A DNA stretch of 64,000 bases, taken from Sulfitobacter sp. D7 (lineage in GTDB: Bacteria; Pseudomonadota; Alphaproteobacteria; Rhodobacterales; Rhodobacteraceae). Positions within the stretch are counted from its first letter, which is position 1. Each line of letters starts with the position of its first letter. The stretch lies in contig NZ_CP020695.1 in NCBI RefSeq assembly GCF_003611275.1, positions 129,277-193,276 on the forward strand, in the 5' to 3' direction. Position numbers and translations under genes: made by a program. The notes under the pieces are model-generated. The model saw nothing but the letters and a program-made list of their open reading frames with translations. It was not told the DNA's origin and searched no databases. Of this stretch, positions 43,640-51,380 are shown in pieces.

Positions 43640-44728
43640 ATGAAATTGAAATCAACACTTGCCGGTCTGGCACTCTGCGCTGGCTTTGGCACGCAGGCCG
43701 CGGCCCAAGACAACTGGACCATGACCACCACATGGCCCACTTCGCTGGAACTGATCGAGATCGACAAACACTTCGTTGATCTGGCCAACAAGCTGACCGG
43801 CGAAGACCTGACCATTGAATTCTTCGAAGGCGGCTCGCTCGTGCCCGCGGGCGAAGTCTTTGGCGCCGTTGAATCGAACACCGTGCAGGCTGGCGCCGAC
43901 TGGCCCGGTTACTGGGCTGGCCGCAACTCTGCCTTCTCGCCGCTGGCGACCACGGCGAGCCTGTTCAACGCGGTTGATTACGTCAACTGGATCGAACAAT
44001 GGGGCGGCAAAGAACTCTATAACGAGATCTACGGCAAGTTCGGCATGGTCTATCTGCCCTACGGCGTGACCAACAACGAATCCGGTTTCCGCACCAACGA
44101 GCAGATCGTTACGCTGGAAGACCTCAAGGGCAAGCGTCTGCGTCTGTCGGGTCTGGAGCAGGGCCGTCTGTTGGAAAAACTGGGCGGGTCTCAGGTCTCC
44201 ATGGCCGGTGGCGAAATCTATCAGTCGCTTGAGCGCGGCGTGATCGATGGCGCGGAATTCTCGACCCCCAACGTCGACTTCTCGGGCGGTTTCCAGCAGG
44301 TCACCAAATACTGGGCGACACCGGGCTGGCACCAATCGGCGTCGATCTTCGGCGTGATGATCAACAAAGGCGCGTGGGACGCGCTGTCGGACGAAACCCG
44401 CGAAGCACTTGAAATCGCGGCACAGGCCAACCTCGTCTGGTCGCTCTCCTTCACCGAAAAGCGCGCGACCGAAGCCTATCAGCAGTTCCTCGACGCGGGC
44501 ATCGAGATCAACCGCTACGACGATGAGACGCTGGCGACCGTTCAGGAAATGGCCAACGAAACCATCGAAGAAACCGCCTGTGAGAACCCCGATTCCGCAA
44601 AGGTTTACCTCAGCCAGTTGGAGTATCTGAACGACTACGCCAAATGGCGTGACGCCTCGGCGCCGTTCAACTTGGGCCGCACGCCCAACGGTCCGGACAT
44701 CGAAAAAATCCGCGCCTGCGCGGAGTGA
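43640..44728 (+). CDS. TRAP solute-binding protein, DctP type (system 2)
   Basis: 362 residues; GGAGGAG stands upstream of the ATG. Sec signal peptide LKSTLAGLALCAGFGTQAAA, cleaved before QDNW. Mature sequence TMTTTWPTSLELIEIDKHFV, EFFEGGSLVPAGEVFGAVES, TNNESGFRTNEQIVTLEDLK (arginine of the ligand site) and GVIDGAEFSTPNVDFSGGFQ. It belongs to the same TakP-like branch as the DctP at 40469 but uses Sec and not Tat, so the two have diverged in export route. It follows DctM2 by 21 nt, the complete QMP order. Confidence 0.92.
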   Translation: MKLKSTLAGLALCAGFGTQAAAQDNWTMTTTWPTSLELIEIDKHFVDLANKLTGEDLTIEFFEGGSLVPAGEVFGAVESNTVQAGADWPGYWAGRNSAFSPLATTASLFNAVDYVNWIEQWGGKELYNEIYGKFGMVYLPYGVTNNESGFRTNEQIVTLEDLKGKRLRLSGLEQGRLLEKLGGSQVSMAGGEIYQSLERGVIDGAEFSTPNVDFSGGFQQVTKYWATPGWHQSASIFGVMINKGAWDALSDETREALEIAAQANLVWSLSFTEKRATEAYQQFLDAGIEINRYDDETLATVQEMANETIEETACENPDSAKVYLSQLEYLNDYAKWRDASAPFNLGRTPNGPDIEKIRACAE

Positions 44729-44751
44729 TTTGAACCTATCGGTTCCAACGG

Positions 44752-44777
44752 AAAGGCCCGCCAAATGGCGGGCCTTT
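44752..44777. terminator. Bidirectional terminator after DctP2
   Basis: Perfect 11-bp stem AAAGGCCCGCC / GGCGGGCCTTT closing an AAAT loop, with T/A flanks; between the convergent DctP2 and ParA-like genes. Confidence 0.88.
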
Positions 44778-44834
44778 CTACGTTTTCAGGGGCATGGTCC
44801 GTACCCCAGCAAAATTAGCCCCGCTCTGCCGGGA

Positions 44835-45473
44835 CTACAGCTCAAGAATACCTGCGACCTCTTGTGCCAGCGCGCGAACTTCATCTGCGGCGGGGCCGGA
44901 CTTTTTCGCCTCAACCACACCCAGACCCCGGCCAAGGGCATCGGCGTAGATCACTCTGTTGGCCAGCGACGCTTCAAGCCGCTCGGCCCCAAGCTCGGAC
45001 ACCGATTTGGCCACGTCATCGCCGACCCGCGTGCCGGCGCGGGTGCGGTTCATCACGATATGCGTCGGTTTCTGCGCCCGCTCGGCCAAATCCAATACGT
45101 CATGGGTTGCCCAGACATCGGCCTGACTGGCCGATACCGGCACCAGCACCAGATCCGAGTCGCGCAGGACCCAACGCACATCGCTATCCGCCTTTGGGGG
45201 CGTATCGATGAGAATGACATCAGCCTCGTTGCCGACCGTCCGGATGGCGCGGGATATCCCATAGGGGGTCGCCGTGGCGAACTTCAGTTTTGGATCAAGC
45301 CCAAGCATCTCTTCGCGAATGTCGAGCCACTTGCCAAGGCTGCCTTGAGGGTCCGTATCCAACAGGCCCACGCTTTTGCCCGCTGCCAAATAGGCAATCG
45401 CCAAGTTCGAAACGAGGGTGGTCTTGCCTGCCCCACCCTTTTGTTGGGCTACACAGATAATCCGGGCGCTCAT
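44835..45473 (-). CDS. Orphan ParA-family ATPase
   Basis: 212 residues from the ATG at 45473 (AAGG upstream); a TTG at 45488 is possible. Deviant Walker A AQQKGGAGKTTLVSNLA (~8-24) with the signature lysine; Walker A' DTDPQGSLGKW; Walker B ADVILIDTPPK; and VMNRTRAG. Members position plasmids, chromosomes or protein complexes by dynamic DNA binding. No parB gene or parS-like cluster is adjacent, and the size is that of small orphan ParA/MinD-like proteins, so a cargo-positioning role or a ParA-like regulator is more likely than replicon partition. Confidence 0.87.
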   Translation of the reverse strand: MSARIICVAQQKGGAGKTTLVSNLAIAYLAAGKSVGLLDTDPQGSLGKWLDIREEMLGLDPKLKFATATPYGISRAIRTVGNEADVILIDTPPKADSDVRWVLRDSDLVLVPVSASQADVWATHDVLDLAERAQKPTHIVMNRTRAGTRVGDDVAKSVSELGAERLEASLANRVIYADALGRGLGVVEAKKSGPAADEVRALAQEVAGILEL

Positions 45474-45566
45474 TTGCCAAGCCTTCAATAGGTTCTCTGC
45501 ACCGCAGCATAACGGGCCAAGCCGGTAAAAGCGACAAATACCTCGCGACAGGCGCGCGGCACCCGC

Positions 45567-46301
45567 CTAGCCCTCGACACGCTTGAGAAACTTTTGCAAT
45601 CGCGCATCCTTGGGCGCGCTGAAAATCTCAGATGGCGGGCCGCTCTCAACAATCTTGCCGCCGTCCATAAAGATCACCCGATCCGCGATCTCGCGGGCGA
45701 ACTGCATCTCATGGGTCACGATCAGCATGGTTTGCTTGCGCTCTGCCACCGCGCGCATCAGGTCCAGCACCTCACCGACCCATTCAGGATCAAGCGCGGA
45801 TGTCGGCTCATCGAACAGCATCAACTCGGCCCCAAGCGCCATCGCCCGGCCGATGCCGACACGTTGCTGCTGCCCGCCGGACAGCGCCGCGGGGAAACTG
45901 TCGGCCTTGTCGGCCAATCCGGTCTCGCCCAAGACCGAAAGCGCGCGCTGCTCGGCCTCATCCTTGGGGCCCTTTTGCACGGTGACAAGCGCCTCCATGA
46001 TGTTCTCTTTCGCCGTCTTGTTGGCGAACAAGGCGTAGTTCTGAAACACCATCGCAGTCCGACGGCGCAGCGCCAGAATGTCGGCCTTGCGCGCCTTCGC
46101 GGCGTCAACCGTCACATCGCCGATGCGAATGGTCCCCGCCTGCGGCACGTCGAGGAAGTTGAGACAGCGCAGCAGGGTCGATTTGCCCGTGCCGGAGGGG
46201 CCGATGACAACCACGCGCTCGCCTTCAGCGATCTGCAAATTAATGCCATTGAGGACCGGCGCGCCGCCGAAATGTTTGGTCAGGCCAGTGATATCGATCA
46301 T
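45567..46301 (-). CDS. Polar amino acid ABC transporter ATPase
   Basis: 244 residues, HisP/GlnQ type. Walker [15 protein letters not shown]-loop [18 protein letters not shown], signature [16 protein letters not shown], Walker [21 protein letters not shown]-loop [17 protein letters not shown]. Energises the permease encoded immediately upstream (4-bp overlap). The operon order is binding protein, permease, ATPase. Confidence 0.94.
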   Translation of the reverse strand: MIDITGLTKHFGGAPVLNGINLQIAEGERVVVIGPSGTGKSTLLRCLNFLDVPQAGTIRIGDVTVDAAKARKADILALRRRTAMVFQNYALFANKTAKENIMEALVTVQKGPKDEAEQRALSVLGETGLADKADSFPAALSGGQQQRVGIGRAMALGAELMLFDEPTSALDPEWVGEVLDLMRAVAERKQTMLIVTHEMQFAREIADRVIFMDGGKIVESGPPSEIFSAPKDARLQKFLKRVEG

Positions 46302-46972
46302 CGGACGAACGCCTTGTTTAGATAGGTTTCAAGCCGCTTTTGCATCTGGCTAAGCGCTTCGACAATGACCCAATAGATCATCGCCACAACGAGATAGGCC
46401 TCGAAGTAGAGAAAGCTGCCCGCCGCCTCTTTCTGGGCTGCGCCCATCATTTCGGTCACGCCAAGAGTAAATGCCAGCGAGGTGCCTTTGATCATGTCGA
46501 TGAAATAGTTGACCAATGTGGGCGCGGCGATCCGGGCGGCCTGTGGCAGGATGATGCGCCACATCATCTGGCCTTGGGTCATGCCGATGGATTGCGCGGC
46601 CTCCCATTGGCTGCGGTCGACCCCCATGATCGCGGCGCGGATGCTCTCGGCCATATAGGCCGAGAAATGCAAGGTCAGGCCCATGATGGCGGCGGTCACG
46701 CCGTTGATATCCGACAGGAATGACAGCACCTGCGGCAGGCCAAAGTAGAACAGAAACAACTGCACCAGCAGCGGCGTGCCGCGGAAAAAGCTGATGAAGA
46801 CGATCACGAACCAGTCGAGAACAGGCACTTTGGCCACCCGTTCGACAGCCAAAAGCGAGGCGAGGATGAGTGCACAGACCATCCCCGCCACCGCCATGAA
46901 CAAAGTTAACGGTACATAGCCCAATATGACGGGCACCAGCCCCAGCATGTAGTCAAGGTCTAGCGCCCGCAT
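46298..46972 (-). CDS. Polar amino acid ABC transporter permease
   Basis: 224 residues with about five helices. N-terminal HisM-type segment [20 protein letters not shown] and [22 protein letters not shown] loop: [20 protein letters not shown]. It likely works as a homodimer because only one permease gene is present. The ATG lies 3 nt after the binding-protein stop. Confidence 0.93.
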   Translation of the reverse strand: MRALDLDYMLGLVPVILGYVPLTLFMAVAGMVCALILASLLAVERVAKVPVLDWFVIVFISFFRGTPLLVQLFLFYFGLPQVLSFLSDINGVTAAIMGLTLHFSAYMAESIRAAIMGVDRSQWEAAQSIGMTQGQMMWRIILPQAARIAAPTLVNYFIDMIKGTSLAFTLGVTEMMGAAQKEAAGSFLYFEAYLVVAMIYWVIVEALSQMQKRLETYLNKAFVR

Positions 46973-46975
46973 GGG

Positions 46976-47734
46976 TTACTCCGCTTTGGTGATGTCAGTG
47001 CCGAACCATTTGTCCGAGATTTCGGTCAGTGTACCGTCTTCGCGCAGGGACTCCAGTGCGGTGTCGACACGGTCCCGCAGGGCGCGGCCTTCGTCATTGT
47101 CTTGGAACGGCAGCGCGTTGCGGATTTCGGAGAACGGCTTGCCTGCCAGTTGCAGCGGCAGGGGGCTTTCCTGAATCAGCTGGGCAGAGGAAACCCGGTC
47201 CATCACGAATGCATCCACCCGGCCAAGCGCGGTGTCTTGGGCGATGTTGGACTCATAGGTCTTGATCTCGATCTCATCTGCAAAGTCGAGTTCGTTCAAA
47301 AGCTGCTCGAAGTTCGAGCCGAGGTTGACCGCAACGGTTTTACCGCGCAGGTCTTCGACGCCACCGATCTCTTCGTTGCCCTCTTTGGTCACGACCTGCG
47401 CGCCATCAAATACGTAAGGCGCGGTAAAGGCGAACTTTTCCTCACGCTCTGGCGTGATGGTGATCTGGTTGGCGATCGTGTCGATGCGGCCTGCGTCCAG
47501 CGCGCCGATCAGGCCGGAAAAGGCCATGGTTTCGAATTCAACCTCAAAGCCCGCCTCTTCGCCGACAGCATTCATCACGTCGACTTCGAAACCCTGAAGC
47601 ACGTCCTGCTTAACGAAGGTGAAGGGGAAATAGCCGCCCGACATGCCCACGCGGAGCGTTTCATTGTCTTGGGCGAAGGCTGCGGTGCCAGAAACCGCGG
47701 CGAGCACGGTGGCGGTAACGATCTGTTTCAGCAT
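46976..47734 (-). CDS. Periplasmic amino acid-binding protein (possibly cystine)
   Basis: 252 residues with a Sec signal (LKQIVTATVLAAVSGTAAFA-Q). Family 3 binding-protein pattern: LRVGMSGGYFPFTF, GFEVDVMNAVGEEAGFEVEF, GRIDTIANQITITPEREEKF (ligand-binding Arg/Thr) and GTLTEISDKWFGTDIT. The size and the YVFDGAQVV segment resemble cystine- or glutamine-type binding proteins; the ligand is not decided. AGGAG precedes the ATG. The 244-bp region upstream (47735-47978) holds a GC palindrome CGGGCG-C-CGCCCG at 47773-47785 and no gene. Confidence 0.92.
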   Translation of the reverse strand: MLKQIVTATVLAAVSGTAAFAQDNETLRVGMSGGYFPFTFVKQDVLQGFEVDVMNAVGEEAGFEVEFETMAFSGLIGALDAGRIDTIANQITITPEREEKFAFTAPYVFDGAQVVTKEGNEEIGGVEDLRGKTVAVNLGSNFEQLLNELDFADEIEIKTYESNIAQDTALGRVDAFVMDRVSSAQLIQESPLPLQLAGKPFSEIRNALPFQDNDEGRALRDRVDTALESLREDGTLTEISDKWFGTDITKAE

Positions 47735-47978
47735 TGAATTTACTCCTGTAACGCTTGAGCATCAGATGTCACCGGGCGCCGCCCGCTTCAACACCATTGC
47801 TGAAACAGGAACGTTTGACGGGCGGGATGGGTTAAGATGGAATGGGAGCTTTGGCCATCGGGTATGCGCGGGTCGAATTTCCTACTGTGGCCCCAGAGGC
47901 AGAACAGAATTCCCAAAAGGCAGGATTGATTCCTCAGCTGCGGGACGGATATGCGCAATTTACATAGCTTTGCGCCCC

Positions 47979-49334
47979 TCAAAGCGCGTCGATATCCAGC
48001 CCCTCAGCGGCCCAAGCGGCAAGCTTGCGGTCGACAGTTTTGCGAGAGACACCCAAACGCCGCGCGGCCTCGGCCCGGTTGCCGCCCGAAAGATCAAGAA
48101 TGTGCAGCATGTGGCGCTGTGTGACCAGTTCAAGATCCTCGATTGCCCTTGGCCCATCGACGGTGCCATGGCCCGCAAAGGCTTCGGGCAGGCTGCCGAG
48201 GATGACCGAGCGTTCGATCAAATTTCGCAATTCTCGTACATTGCCCGGCCAATCGTAGCGCCGCAGTTTCAGCAATGTCTCGGCATCCAACCGCAGCGCG
48301 GGCATGCCAAGCGCGGTCGAGAATTGCTGCATGAACATCGCCGCCAGTTCGACGATATCATCCGAGCGGTCCTTGAGCGGCGGCATTGCGACTTCGACAA
48401 CATTCATCCGGTGATAAAGGTCTGCGCGGAAACGCCCCTCCTCCACCGCTTTGGGCAAATCGGCATTTGTGGCGAAAAGGAACCGCAGGCTCAGCGGAAT
48501 TTCCCGCTCGGCCCCTTCGGGCCGGATGCGTTGATCTTCCAGTACTCGCAACAAAGCCGCCTGCAACTGCTCCGGCATCTGCGCCACTTCATCAAGGAAC
48601 AGCGTGCCGCCATCGGCCAAAAGGAACAGCCCCGGCTGTAGGGTTTCGTTCCCCTCCACCGCACCGAAGAGTTCAGGCACGATCCGATCCGGCGTAATGG
48701 CGGCGCAGTTGACCGCAACGAAAGGATGGTCGGCGCGGTCAGACATCTGGTGCAGTTGCCGCGCGGCCAACTCCTTGCCGGTGCCGCTGGCCCCAGTGAA
48801 AAGCACCGGCGTCGGGACCGGGGCAAGCCGGTTCAGCATCCCGCGCACCTTCGACAGGGCCTCGGACTTGCCAAGCATCTGCACCGCTGCCCCGCCCTGC
48901 AATTCACGCCGCAACAGCGTGTTGTCGCGGCGCAGGTTCTTGCGGTCGAGCGTGCGGGAAACGGCGCCGAGGATTTGGTTCGCCCGGAAGGGTTTCAGCA
49001 CGAAATCACTGACGCCCGCGCGCAGCGCGGCGATGGCGGTTTCCAGATCGGCATAGGCGGTGATCAGAACCGTGTCGGCGTAAAACCCTTTGCGGCGCTG
49101 CTCGACCACCCATTCCAGCCCGGTTTTGCCGGGCATGACATTGTCCAGAACGACCACATCGAAATGCGCCTCGTCCAAGAGTTTGGTGGCCTCTGCAGGC
49201 GACGCGGCCTGTGCAACGCGCTTGACACGCGGCTCCAAAATCTTGGTCAGGAAATGGCGCATTCCCGGTTCGTCGTCGATCACAAGGATCGACGCGCCCT
49301 CGAGCGTGCCGCCGTATTCATCGCCTGCCGCCAT
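47979..49334 (-). CDS. NtrC-type response regulator lacking the GAFTGA motif
   Basis: 451 residues in three domains. The receiver (14-125) has Asp20/Asp21, phospho-acceptor Asp64 in VVLDNVMPGK and Lys114. The AAA+ domain has Walker A GASGTGKE (181-188) and Walker B GGTLFLDEV (242-250). A Fis-type helix-turn-helix is at ~418-441 (RAEAARRLGVSRKTVDRKL). Between ELFG (221-224) and GLFLLADGG the usual GAFTGA loop that touches sigma-54 is missing; the sequence reads AVEGNETLQP and is shorter. Such proteins (for example Rhodobacter capsulatus NtrC) act on sigma-70 promoters. No histidine kinase gene is near. It is downstream of the formate dehydrogenase subunits in the same direction and probably regulates them. 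Confidence 0.9.
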   Translation of the reverse strand: MAAGDEYGGTLEGASILVIDDEPGMRHFLTKILEPRVKRVAQAASPAEATKLLDEAHFDVVVLDNVMPGKTGLEWVVEQRRKGFYADTVLITAYADLETAIAALRAGVSDFVLKPFRANQILGAVSRTLDRKNLRRDNTLLRRELQGGAAVQMLGKSEALSKVRGMLNRLAPVPTPVLFTGASGTGKELAARQLHQMSDRADHPFVAVNCAAITPDRIVPELFGAVEGNETLQPGLFLLADGGTLFLDEVAQMPEQLQAALLRVLEDQRIRPEGAEREIPLSLRFLFATNADLPKAVEEGRFRADLYHRMNVVEVAMPPLKDRSDDIVELAAMFMQQFSTALGMPALRLDAETLLKLRRYDWPGNVRELRNLIERSVILGSLPEAFAGHGTVDGPRAIEDLELVTQRHMLHILDLSGGNRAEAARRLGVSRKTVDRKLAAWAAEGLDIDAL

Positions 49335-49351
49335 GATATGCCTCTTCGGTG

Positions 49352-49477
49352 TCAGTCCAACCGGACGTTTTCACCTGAATAGACCTCAGCCGAGGAAAAG
49401 CCTATCTCATGCAGTCCGAAATAGGCCACAACGCCGATCACCGCGACGCCCAGAAACCCTGCCAGCATGGCTTTCAT
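49352..49477 (-). CDS. 41-residue membrane microprotein between FDH gamma and the regulator
   Basis: Starts at the ATG at 49477, with AAAAGGA six bases upstream. The sequence MKAMLAGFLGVAVIGVVAYF, then GLHEIGFSSAEVYSGENVRLD, shows a single membrane helix at residues 4-21 and a short acidic polar tail predicted to face the periplasm. It lies 31 nt after the cytochrome subunit gene and 17 nt before the response regulator, so it is in the operon. The function is unknown; single-helix proteins of this size often stabilise membrane complexes, here possibly the FDH cytochrome. Confidence 0.7.
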   Translation of the reverse strand: MKAMLAGFLGVAVIGVVAYFGLHEIGFSSAEVYSGENVRLD

Positions 49478-49508
49478 TGCGCGTATCCTTTTACCTGAAC
49501 GCCGCTCA

Positions 49509-50708
49509 TCATTCTGCGGGGGTCCGCTTGTCATCTTTGACCTCATCAAGCCAGAGCGAATGGTGCTGCTCGGCCCAACGTTCATCAACCTCGCCGTTGC
49601 CCATGGCGTCAAAGGCGCCTTCCATACCGAGTGTCCCGATATAGATGTGCCCCAAGATCACCGCCATCATCAGAAAGCCGATGATCGCGTGCCAAAGCTG
49701 GGCATATTGCATTTCCGCATGCGGCGTCAGATCGCCCTGAAGCGGGCCAAGGCCTGCGGCCTCGGCCATGCCGATGTCATTGATAAGGTTGAACGTATGC
49801 CCGAAAAGCTGGATCTCGAAGGGAAACAGCAGCGACAGCCCCGAGAGCGAGACCGAGAAGCCCAGCAGGATCACGGCCCAAAAGACGATCTTTTGCCCGA
49901 AGTTGAACTTTTTCGCGGGCGGGTGTTTGTCGCCGATGAAACCGCCGCCTTGCTTGATCCAAACCCAATCGGTCTTGTTCGGGATATTGTGCCAAATCCA
50001 CATCACAAAGACCATGACGAGCGCAATCATAAAGGCCCATGACACGTTGTTGTGGATGAACTTGGACCCGGTCAGCAGCACCGAGTTAAACTCATGCCCC
50101 AAGAGCGGAATGACCACCTTGCGGCCAAAGAGCGTGGCCAATCCCGTCAGGGCAAGCAGGATGAAAGACCCGGCCAGCATCCAATGGGCAAACCGTTCGA
50201 TCGCTTTGAAACGGGTTATGGTACGCCCGACCTTACCGCCTTCGATACGGATCCGCCCCCGCAGGAGATAGAACAGCAAGAGCACGGCCAGCGTCCCGGC
50301 AAGAAGCCAAGCGCCGTAGGTTGCCAGCGGCCCTTCGCGGAATTGCTGCCACCACATGCCGTTGTCTTGCACCAAGACGCGGCCCGTCTTGTTCATCGTG
50401 CTGACGCTCACGGGCAATTCGTTATAGCGGATGCCGCGCCACAGGTCCGGGTCCGAGCGCCCGCCAAGCGGGCCAAGGCCCGGCACCGTTGCAGCGTCGC
50501 CGCCCAGATTGTTGCGCCGGAACCCGTCGTCAATCTCGGCCCCGTTTTGGCGGCGTTCGATGTCGGCCAGGTTCTGCGCGCCGCCGGTGTTGGCGCGATC
50601 AATGGCCGAGGGGGTCGCGTTCTCGGGCAGGCGCACGTCCTGCGCCGTGGCGCTGACCGGCAGCGCGGCCAAGGCGAGAATGAAAAGAGCCATCAGGTGG
50701 CGCAGCAT
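49509..50708 (-). CDS. Formate dehydrogenase gamma subunit, cytochrome b556
   Basis: 399 residues. A signal peptide (MLRHLMALFILALAALPVSA) is followed by a ~110-residue periplasmic extension, absent from E. coli FdnI, containing GGAQNLADIERRQNGAEIDD. The four-helix cytochrome b core then follows. Heme-ligand histidines are in IERFAHWMLAG, IHNNVSWAF, and QLWHAIIGFLMMAVILGHIYIG near the end. It takes electrons from the beta subunit and reduces quinone. Gene order alpha-beta-gamma on the minus strand. Confidence 0.92.
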   Translation of the reverse strand: MLRHLMALFILALAALPVSATAQDVRLPENATPSAIDRANTGGAQNLADIERRQNGAEIDDGFRRNNLGGDAATVPGLGPLGGRSDPDLWRGIRYNELPVSVSTMNKTGRVLVQDNGMWWQQFREGPLATYGAWLLAGTLAVLLLFYLLRGRIRIEGGKVGRTITRFKAIERFAHWMLAGSFILLALTGLATLFGRKVVIPLLGHEFNSVLLTGSKFIHNNVSWAFMIALVMVFVMWIWHNIPNKTDWVWIKQGGGFIGDKHPPAKKFNFGQKIVFWAVILLGFSVSLSGLSLLFPFEIQLFGHTFNLINDIGMAEAAGLGPLQGDLTPHAEMQYAQLWHAIIGFLMMAVILGHIYIGTLGMEGAFDAMGNGEVDERWAEQHHSLWLDEVKDDKRTPAE

Positions 50709-50774
50709 GGGAAATCCCCCGGCTAGACAGATATGGAGAAAAGGGGCGACCCGGTCAGGCCGCCCCGAAAGCCG

Positions 50775-51368
50775 TTACTGGCCTTTTTGCTCGTAAGCCG
50801 TGCCCCAGCCCCAAGCGCCGGAGCCAAAGCCGCGTGCGACAACACGCTCGCGGTAGATGTCGGAGACCATGTCCCCGTCACCGGCCAGAAGCGCCTTGGT
50901 CGAACACATCTCGGCGCAGATTGGCAGTTTGCCTTCCGCGATCCGGTTGCGGCCGTACTTCTGGAACTCCGCCTGAGAGTGGTTTTCCTCGGGGCCACCG
51001 GCGCAGAAGGTACATTTGTCCATCTTGCCGCGGCTGCCGAAGTTGCCAGCCTGCGGATACTGCGGCGCGCCGAAGGGGCAGGCGTAGAAGCAGTAACCGC
51101 AACCAATGCAGAGGTCCTTGGAGTGCAGGACGATGCCATCGTCGGTCTGGTAGAAACAATCCACCGGGCAGACCGCCATACAGGGCGCGTCCGAGCAGTG
51201 CATACAGGCGACCGAGATCGAGCGTTCGCCCGGTTGGCCGTCTTGAATGGTTACCACGCGGCGGCGGTTGATGCCCCAAGGGACTTCGTGTTCGTTCTTA
51301 CAAGCCGTTACACATGCGTTGCATTCAATGCAGCGCTCGGCATCGCAGAGAAACTTTGCTCTTGCCAT
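50775..51368 (-). CDS. fdh3B: Formate dehydrogenase FDH3-type beta subunit (Fe-S)
   Basis: 197 residues; AAGGAG precedes the ATG. Four cysteine clusters of the DMSO-reductase electron-transfer family: CIECNACVTACKNEHE, CMHCSDAPCMAVCPVDCF, CIGCGYCFYACPFGAP and CTFC with C-terminal cysteines in CAEMC, giving four [4Fe-4S] centres. It has no C-terminal membrane anchor, unlike E. coli FdnH, matching the FDH3 type. It starts 12 nt after the alpha stop. Confidence 0.93.
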   Translation of the reverse strand: MARAKFLCDAERCIECNACVTACKNEHEVPWGINRRRVVTIQDGQPGERSISVACMHCSDAPCMAVCPVDCFYQTDDGIVLHSKDLCIGCGYCFYACPFGAPQYPQAGNFGSRGKMDKCTFCAGGPEENHSQAEFQKYGRNRIAEGKLPICAEMCSTKALLAGDGDMVSDIYRERVVARGFGSGAWGWGTAYEQKGQ

Positions 51369-51380
51369 TCTCTTGTCTCC

